A stretch of DNA of 64,000 nt from assembly GCA_008828725.1 (NCBI GenBank), contig MEHQ01002910.1, positions 118,334 to 182,333 of the forward strand, read 5' to 3'. Positions 55,884-64,000 of the stretch are shown here, piece by piece. Position 1 is the stretch's first letter; each line of letters begins with the position of its first letter. The translations under genes and the position numbers were made by a program. The stretch is from Saccharina japonica. Lineage: Eukaryota > Sar > Phaeophyceae > Laminariales > Laminariaceae. The notes below the pieces were generated by a model that saw only the letters and a list, made by a program, of their open reading frames with translations, was not told the DNA's origin and did not search any database.

Positions 55884-58800
55884 GAAACGCCACGTCCTCA
55901 GATATTGTCGTGATCAACAAGGATAGTGCTCGGAAATTAGCTTTGGATGGTGGAGTGACGGTCTATAGGCCAAGTGTCAACTTCGAGATGTGCACGCTGC
56001 GGCCGGAACCTTTTCGATTCCAGAGGTGAGCTGCCGCTGGCGCTTTGCAAATGGCTTTGCTTGGAATTTCGCTGCATTGTTTGCAATTAATCTAAACAGC
56101 AAGGAGAAAGCTGGATCGAACTTCGAACCTTGATTGGCGTACCGCACCCTCCCCCGTTCCATTGGCCGCACACGTCTGAACACAAAGTGGCTGCAGCTGG
56201 CGCACAAACCACTGTATAATAGCAAGGGGTATACAACAATATAGACAGCACGTGGCATTTACAGTTGAGTACAGCTGATTTTAGGGTTCACCATATTCAT
56301 GCTTTCACAATCCATGTGAATGTTTCAGTTTGACTAAAAGTTGTACATGGTCAGAGGTTAAGACATTCTACTATGCATTGGCGTTTCGGGACGGAGTGTC
56401 TCTGGTTTGGATGACGAAGCCGGGATCTTGGCGCGAACCATGTTTTGTTGGTTAGGCCAATTTCTAATAGTATCACGCACTTATGGTGTGGCGTCAGGCT
56501 GAAGCATATATTACCGAACCTGAAGAAAGACTACTGTACTCCTGTATATATGATACGTAATTGTGTGCCACCTCGTTTCACACTTACGTAGTAGCACCCA
56601 AAGAGGAAACACAGGATCCATCACACAACAATGCATCTACTATTCTGATGGTAAACATAAGGGACATGTAGGTGGCCACTAAACCCCCAAACGCACCTTA
56701 GTAGTTACGATCAGACTGATACACGAAACGCGCACCACAAGCTTCGAGGCCTGGAACACCACCAACGAAAACAAAAAAAAACATATTTGCTGCGAATCCA
56801 TGTAAAGCGAACGTGCTGCTGGCAAAATACCGTGCATAAACAACCATGCATACCTCCCCAACTGTTCTTCGAAACGCTTTATTGGCACAGTGTCATACAG
56901 GACATCCGCACGGACATCCTCGAGGTCCGCACGTGCCCTGCTGGTGGTGTTGATACGATTTATCATTTTGTGGAGGACGAGGAAGCCCAGCAATCTGGAC
57001 GGCATGTCGGAACAGACATCGCTTCCGGTTCCGGAACGTACGAGGTGAAGAACCGTACAGCAATGCATACAAGCAAATCGTTGTTCTAGAGTAGTGCTAC
57101 CGGTATTCGAGCGCAGTCATTTTCCCTGGTCGGTTGATATTCGTTGGATGAGCTGTGTATTTACACTCAGCGAGACAACCGCACCTGCTTTGGGCGCTAA
57201 ATTCTGGAAGAACCAGTGCCTCGTGGGTACCCGATCGTCGGCAGGATCGATCCAGAGGTGAGGCGGCCCCGCCCCACGGCTTGCAGATGGCGCATCTTGC
57301 GGGAGTATCTGGTAGCGTGGGAGCACACTGTTCGAGCTGCCACGACCGGAACGAGTTCGAGAGGACACCACGGGCAGTGATGTGAACCGACAACCGAAAG
57401 TCGTTTTTTTCGGTCGGTTTATTTCGGTTTTTTCCGACCGAAAACCGACTTTTATTTTTCGGTTTCTCGGTTGCCGAAAAAAAGCGAAACCGAAAAACCG
57501 ACTCGGTTTTTTTCGGTCGGTTTTTTTTTCCTGTCCCGAAAATCAATAACGCCTACATATCTACATGGAAACCCCGCTATGAATAGACATGGACACACAG
57601 CACACAGCACATAGCACACAGCCCGCACCAGCAGCGACAACAGCTGCACAGGGCACAGGGTACAACAGCGGTACAGCAGTGCGCCGCGAGACTGCGAAGG
57701 ATAACCATCTCCGGTTCAGGCGGCAGTCCTGACTCTGACCTTGAGCCGGGGGCAGAAGCGGGTACTTACAGCCCCCCCTTCAGCAACCTAGCGTTCTTGA
57801 TGGTGTTAGCTGTACGCTGCAAGATGTATCTATCATCTATCATTACATCATACATGGCATCTAGACTGCACATTAGCAGTGCCCTCGTGCCCTCGTATAA
57901 ATACTATCCTACTGTTTTTTATTGTACGTAGCAACTGTTGTTACATGTACCTGTATGTAGTTATTGTCGGCTGCAGATTACAAATATGCATGTCGGCCTG
58001 TACCGTGTGTGGCGCAGCAGACGCAGGTACTGCAGGAGGGCCACTTGACACCACATCGCGATCATCTCGTCACATTATGCCAACACATGCGCGCCGAACC
58101 CTTCGAAATGTGGACCAAATGGCTAGTTTAGTCGGGAAACCGACCGAAAAACCGACCGAAAATATTCGGTTTCGGTTACGTTTTTTTTCGGTTTAAAATA
58201 AAAAACCGACCGAAACCGACCGACTTTTCGGTGAGAAACCGAAAAACCGACCGAGTCCATTTTCAATTTCGGTTCACATACCTGACCACGGGCAGTATAA
58301 CCACTGTACGAACGGTGGATTCACAATTCAAATGCAGCTGCACAAGTAGGTCATAGAGCTCAAACACAAATCATCCACCTAACAAATAACAATGCACACA
58401 TGAAACTGATAGTGCTGCTCTGGGAACACTCCTCAGCATTTGTTAGACGTAAACTTGAGCCGTTTTCGCGATACCTCGCGACGAAGCCCACCTCTCGGTC
58501 CGCTACTTCCTCATCGTGCTCGTCGACCCCTACTCTGTTTACTCTGTCAAGGAAAGCCTCGGCCATTCCCAAGCCGTGTCTCACGAGCGCGTTTTTGTTC
58601 AAAAGTTTCATGCCTTCATCACAGGCTCGTCAAATAATGTTTTTGACAGTCTCGCGCGGGCTAAATACCTATTTGGACCTTGCGATCCACGATATATCTA
58701 CCACATGCGCCCCTCAGGAACGTGTCGGGACTTTTTATCGCAAGGCGGTGAACGTTTTCGGTCTAGCTATCCGATATCGTGCCCGCCGGCCTGGTTTGCA

Positions 58801-61800
58801 CCGGGCAGCGCCTTGCGTGTGCTCGTGCCGTGAACATGCGAGTGTAGGACGCAGCAACGCTCACCAATGATGTGGTGATCAAGAGCACGCTTTTTTGCTT
58901 GTCACATCATTTCGCTTCGATACTTTAAATGCGAGTTTCTAATTTTGAACAAGTCTCTCGTGATAGGGACCCCTTGCAAGAAAGCGTCGACCGTTTTTTA
59001 CTTGATTAAACAGTTGAATCTGTCTGCACTTTTCCGTCGACACTTTTCATCAAGTTATCAGAAATGTATTTGTCTACTACGTTGTTATCCAACATATTCT
59101 CATAATTTTATCTGTCTACTTCGTTATACTCTAGAATAAAAATAATAAATTGTGAGTCGTGCACGGGCCTCGAACCCATGACCGTCGTGTTGACAAGCCC
59201 CTGTACTACCTGTTACCCTACTCGTACAAGTTGTTTGTACAGTCAGGTTTTTCTTTATTTCTAGAGTAAACGTACTGCAACTCTAACGGGAAAAAACGTG
59301 GTCAAAACGGTTTCGAACCCGTGACCCTGATTGTTTCCTGTTGGTTTGGTAATTAGCCAAAAATAGGTATACCTACGCACTTTGAGCCATTTATAGGTAC
59401 ACTGCGTAATGTACACCGGAAACGGCTTCCTCGCCCGCCTGATATTGGGCCTGCGCTCGATTGTACCTACAAATGGCTCAAAGTGCCTAGGTACACCTAT
59501 TATCGGCTACTCATTTTACGTATCACCTATGTTTGGCTTCAACTGTACCTATAAATGGCTCGAACGATCACTTTTTGGCAACTGAAATATAGACAGAGGC
59601 CACACCAGATGCCGGGACTGTCAACCAGCCGACCGTACCTGTCTTCCTCATATATATTCACCCACGTTTGCTATGAAATGCTGTTTCGGACCGCGCCAAC
59701 GGCTGTGTAACTCAGACCCCCTTAACCGTATGGCAATACTCTGTAAACGTACGTATATATACCAAAGTTGCTCCTACTATATACTGCACTACAGTATGTG
59801 TATTGTACTTTCAGCAGAATGGCATGGGAACACTCGTCATTGCTGTTTCTCCGCATCGCGATCACACCCATCAAAGGCATGTGGCCCAAACGACTAATAT
59901 CACATCTGGTTGACAGGTACGGTCGGCTGGTTGACAGCCCCGGCATCTGGTGTGGCCGTCTGACTATATTTCAGTTGCCCAAAAGTGATCGTTCTAGCCA
60001 TTTATAGGTACAGTTGAATCCAAAAATGGGTGATACGTAAAATGAGTAGCCGATAATAGGTGTACCTGCGCACATTGAGCCATTTTTACGTAGGTACAAT
60101 GGAGCGCAGGCCCAATATCAGGCGGGCCAGGAAGTCGTTTCCGGTGTACATTACGCAGTGTAGCTATAAATGGCTCAAAGTGCGTAGGTATACCTATTTT
60201 TGGGTAATGCCCTTTTTTCTTCCCCACTACTGCACACAAGTTGTTCAAGTCATTTCAGACCCACCACACAAAAACCAAGCCATTTCAGACCCACCATACA
60301 ATTTCAGGTCATTTCCAGCCCACTATTCAAAGATCAAGTCATTTCAGACCCCCCATACAAAAATCCAGTCATTTCAGACCCCCCATACAAAATTCAAGTC
60401 ATTCAGACCCCCCATACAAAAATCAGGTCATTTCAGACCCACCACACAAAAACCAAGTCATTTCAGACCCACCATACAATTTCAAGTCATTTCCAGCCCA
60501 CTATACAAAAACCAAGTCATGCCAGACCCCCCACAAAAAATCAAGTCATTTCAGACCCCCCCATACAAAAAACAAGTCATTTCGGACACCCTATACAAAA
60601 ATCAAGTCATTTCAGACCCACCATACAAAAACCAAGTCATTTCAGACCCACCATACAATTTCAAGTCATTTCTCACTATAAAAAAACCAAGTCATTTCAG
60701 ACCCCCATACAAAATCAAGTCATTTCAGACCCCCCCATACAAAAACCAAGTCATTTCGGACACCCTATACAAAACTCAAGTCATTTCAGACCCACCATAC
60801 AAAAAACAAGTAATTTCAGACCCACCATACAATTTCAAGTCATTTCCCACTATACAAAAACCAAGTCATTTCAGACCCCCCATACAAAAATCAAGTCATT
60901 TCAGACCCCCCATACAAAAACCAAGTCATTTCAACCCTCCCATACAAAAAATAAGTCATTTCAGACCCACCATACAAAAACCAAGTCATTTCTGACCCAC
61001 CATACAATTTCAAGTCATTTCCAGCCCACTATAAAAAAACCAAGTCATTTCGGACCCGCCATACTAGAATACTAGAATCAAGTCATTTCAGACCCCCCAT
61101 ACAAAAACCATTTCATTTCAGACCCACCATACAAAAAACAAGTCATTTCAGACCCACCATACAATTTCATGCCATTTCCAGCCCACTATACAAAAACCAA
61201 GTCATTTCTGACACCCCCATACAAAAATCAAGTAATTTCAGACCCCTCATACGAAAATCAAGTCATTTCAGACCCCCCCCACACAAAAATCAAGTCATTT
61301 CAGACCCCCCATACAAAAATCAAGTTATTTCGGACCCCCATACAAAAATCAAGTCATTTCATATCCACCATACTAAAATCAAGTCATTTCAGACCCACCA
61401 TACAATTTCAAGTCATTTCCAGCCCACTATACAAAAACCAAGTCATTTCAGACCCCCCCCATACAAAATCAAGTCATTTCAGACCCCCCATACAAAAACC
61501 AAGTCATTTCGGACCCCTATACAAAAATCAAGTCATTTCAGACCCACCATACAAAAACCAAGTCATTTCAGACCCCCGTACAAAACTCAAGTCATTTCAG
61601 ACCCCCCATACAAAATCAAGTAATTTCAGACCCACATTACAATTTCAAGTCATTTCGGACCCCCCATACCATTTCAAGTCATTTCAGAACTACACTACAA
61701 AAACCAAGTAATTTTGGACCCCCGATACAATTTCAAGTCCTTTCAGACCCCCATAGAAAAATCAAGTCATTTCAGACCCCCATACAAAAATCAAGTCATT

Positions 61801-62906
61801 TCAGACCCACCATACAAAAACCAAGTCATTACAGACCCACCATTCAATTTTAAGTCATTTCCAGCCCACTATAAAAAACCAAGTCATTTCAGACCCCCGC
61901 AAGTGGAGCAGATCCTCATCGCCATAGCCTGCGCCATCATGCGCGTGTACCGCCTGAAGGGAGGGCAGAGGGTATCTCGGGGCACGTCGTCGACGTTTTT
62001 TCCTGTTTTTTTCCCCACCAATGCACACAAGTTGGCGACAGTTATTAATATCCTGCTGCGCGAGTTCCTAGCGACAGCTATACTATCTTATAGTAGGCAC
62101 GACTACTACTGCTGATGGTTCCTCTCCAATGCCCCGCCACCCCGTCTCCTTCCCACCTCTGGCCCGTACGATCTTGCTGCGCCAGGTGTTGTTTTATTGG
62201 GAGGTAATCCCGGTCATGTACTTTGGTTCCGGGCCGGTGTCCGCCCAATGGGAAGGGGAGCTGGCAGCTCCTTCGACCGAGACTTTCCAAATTATGACCA
62301 GCGCTCAGGAGGGCATCCATCTGTTCTTTTACCACGACTTGGTCTTGAGCGCCTGTCTAGGTATTTGTCCGTGTGCTATGAGCGCTTGATTGTGGTGGTA
62401 TATACAAAAGTAGCTGCTGTTGTAAACTGACACAGCCAAATGTAGCAGCAGAATTGCGACGTCGTATCATCTGTAGAAAGAGTGGTTTGCGCCTTGCAGT
62501 AGTTGTTGCGTTGATCAAAACTTTGGGTGGAGATGCGATGTGTTAATGGCGATGATGGCGGCTACGATTAGGTGGAGGTTGTCGTCGCACTACTTACTGC
62601 TCGTGTTGTTGTGGTACAGTAGAATCGAGCACCCCAAGAAAAGGAGCCAGCGCGGGAACGCTTGTGGCAGTATGTTTTCATTGTAAGGGTTGCGTATCGT
62701 GGACACCCATTATTTTGTCTTCCTGTCACAAGTGTACTCCTGGGGGGCGCAGTGTACTCACAGCGCATATGGTACCTCGCTCATACCTGGTATGTGAATT
62801 ACGTGCGTTATGCCCAGACAACCTGAGGACCTCGGTCGACCTTGTCACAGACAACTTCCACGATGTTGGCTTGGAGTATGGAGAAGGCGGGCGAGTGGAT
62901 TTACAG
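55884..62906 (+). CDS. PA14/filamin-like module 3 (first exon missing)
   Basis: Exons: 55884-56025, 56891-57044, 57287-57376, 62078-62360 and 62818-62906. Exon 1 is missing because the good sequence restarts at about 55204, inside the following intron. The second PA14 exon is one codon shorter than in module 1 (EYGEGGRVDLQ). A hAT-type element inserted exactly at the exon 4 donor. The PA14 exon has QIMTSAQEGIHLFFYHD where module 1 has QIVICAQEGIQLFFYHD. Confidence 0.55.
57375..58284. mobile_element. Non-autonomous hAT-type transposon, 910 bp, 8-bp TSD
   Basis: It starts CAGTGATGTGAACCGA and ends TCGGTTCACATACCTG, so the ends pair as CAG...CTG terminal inverted repeats. ACCACGGG is duplicated at 57367-57374 and 58285-58292. 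Units 1 and 2 hold the empty site (about 40693 and 49140). Many CGGTCGGTTTTTCGG-like subterminal repeats occur in both orientations. No transposase frame is present. It sits on the donor of module 3 exon 4. Confidence 0.9.
59357..60203. mobile_element. Long-TIR element, unit 3 copy
   Basis: Same termini and layout as the unit 2 copy. Its presence at the same place in all units shows insertion before the units were duplicated. Confidence 0.7.
60244..61899 (+). repeat. 30-bp minisatellite array, unit 3
   Basis: About 55 units of the same repeat, again ending at CCCCCGCAAG. The unit is free of stop codons in all three forward frames, which explains the long spurious open frames across it. Confidence 0.9.
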
Positions 62907-63446
62907 GTTAGTGTGTTGTTCGGGCGGTAACCTCTTCTTGCATCCCGATCTACCTTCCACTTATGTTTGGTGGTTCGCATGAACCGATAATCCATGATAC
63001 TGGTATGGTGATAGCAAGTGAGCGTACAGTCACCTGACCTGTGTGTTGTATTGTACGTTCGCAACAAACCAATGGATTGTCGCCGTTTATCGAAAGTGAA
63101 ATGGCCGAAACAAATGTGCGTAGTCTCGTTTAGGCCGCTTTAACTACTCCAATTGTGTGCTGCTTTTCAACAATAGTTCACCTTAGCGTATGACTTCGAT
63201 ATAGCGGATGGCCTCGACATGGCTTCGCTACGGCGGTGCGTGGAGGGCCTGAAGGCTTTGATGTGTTTTCTACCGAACACAGAACGTCCAGACATGTATA
63301 CGTGCAGGGTGATAGGCTACCAAACACAGAATTTTCAAATGCCGCTATTAGTACTAAGTTATGCGCCATTGAGGTCAGGAAAAATATGGGCAATCAGCAC
63401 ATTCGTAACAACGACACCGCACCACGGCACTCGTGAAGCTGCACAG

Positions 63447-63705
63447 GCGACCACGTTTAACTTTCAACGTGTAGAAACATATTCCGCATTCGTTGCTCAA
63501 TGGGATGCACCAAGCACCATCGTGTTGCCGTTGTGCCGGTGCTATCAATGGTCTGCAGCAAAGCATCCAAGACCTGAACTCGTTCATATCCCGCGCTTGC
63601 CCGATGCTGCCCGAAAGCTTGCCACACAGGGACCTACCACGGCGGAACAGACGGCAAACTTCTGCATCGATGCGCACACCGAAAACGGCGAGCGCACAAC
63701 AGGAG
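63447..63705 (+). CDS. PA14/filamin-like module 4, exon 1 (module continues beyond window)
   Basis: This is the same 259-nt exon as in modules 1 and 2 (acceptor GAAGCTGCACAG, donor GGAG|GTATGT, phase 0 in, phase 1 out). It encodes FVAQWDAPSTIVLP and the filamin-like ANFCIDAHTENGERTTG. The rest of the module lies beyond 64000. Confidence 0.55.
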
Positions 63706-64000
63706 GTATGTACAGTATGTTGTTGCGTTGGTATGGTATTGTTTTTGCCAGGAATGTGTCGCTGAAAGCTATTGTTGGTTTGCTTTAAAACGAACCGGCG
63801 CTTACGATTGCGTCATGACGTACCAGATGCCTGGTACCTCTTATCGTTTAGTACTCAGGTCAGACAAAAATGCCTCATATTAGTTCAAAGCCGGCCCGTT
63901 TCTTCGCCCAGTCTAGGGCTAGCGCTTGTAACATTCCACTACAATTATAACCTGAGGCGAGCCGGGCACATCGGTATATGCTGATTGCAGTAAATATTAT

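Noticed and set aside
60060..61075. Long open frames (up to 311 codons) across the minisatellites as repeat proteins
   Set aside because: All three forward frames are open simply because the 30-bp unit lacks stops; there is no start context or conserved frame.

Overview
The window is nuclear DNA from a eukaryote with intron-rich genes. A brown alga (Phaeophyceae) is the best guess. The reasons are GC-rich exons full of Ala/Gly/Ser runs, introns of about 0.3-2 kb with GTAAGT/GTGAGT donors and C-rich acceptor tracts, many poly-C and (CTGT)n tracts, and an array of PA14 plus filamin-like modules. The species cannot be named from the sequence. No bacterial operon, CRISPR array or rRNA operon is present.

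Positions 1-28838 (+) hold one very large gene, open at its 5' edge. I rebuilt 25 exons from splice sites. The splice phases agree at all 24 junctions and give about 3,600 codons ending at a TGA at 28836-28838. Several exons carry the landmarks of the CABIN1/Hir3 family, the TPR scaffold of the HIRA histone H3.3 chaperone complex: an RxSxR basic segment, the W-rich TPR-like block of exon 9, the FLK block of exon 13, the QCxxCLY block of exon 14, SSWKGLA in exon 16 and the [10 protein letters not shown] block of exon 22. Unusually, a PHD-type zinc finger split over two exons sits upstream of the TPR region. Three introns carry a short dispersed repeat, all in the same orientation, just upstream of the next exon.

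Positions 28839-37800 are mostly non-coding. They hold small tandem duplications, two minisatellites, a 203-bp direct duplication and a large inverted-repeat hairpin. There are also two candidate exons, one of which (32909) looks like a signal-peptide first exon.

Positions 37800-64000 are a tandem array of a unit of about 8.1-9 kb, all on + and only a few percent diverged. In each unit I can join six exons (259, 142, 154, 90, 283 and 92 nt; 1,020 nt = 340 codons) that encode a PA14-like carbohydrate-binding domain and a filamin/ABP280-like Ig segment. The last exon of one unit joins the first exon of the next in frame. The array may therefore be one giant modular gene rather than separate paralogues. 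Comparing units exposes clean insertions: a 910-bp hAT-type element with an 8-bp target-site duplication, and a 413-bp element, also with an 8-bp duplication, full of palindromic 42-bp repeats. A long-terminal-inverted-repeat element and a 30-bp minisatellite occur in every unit. A block at about 53372-55203 is an insertion-rich, error-like copy of neighbouring sequence and looks like a badly polished long-read gap fill. It removes two exons that the other units carry.
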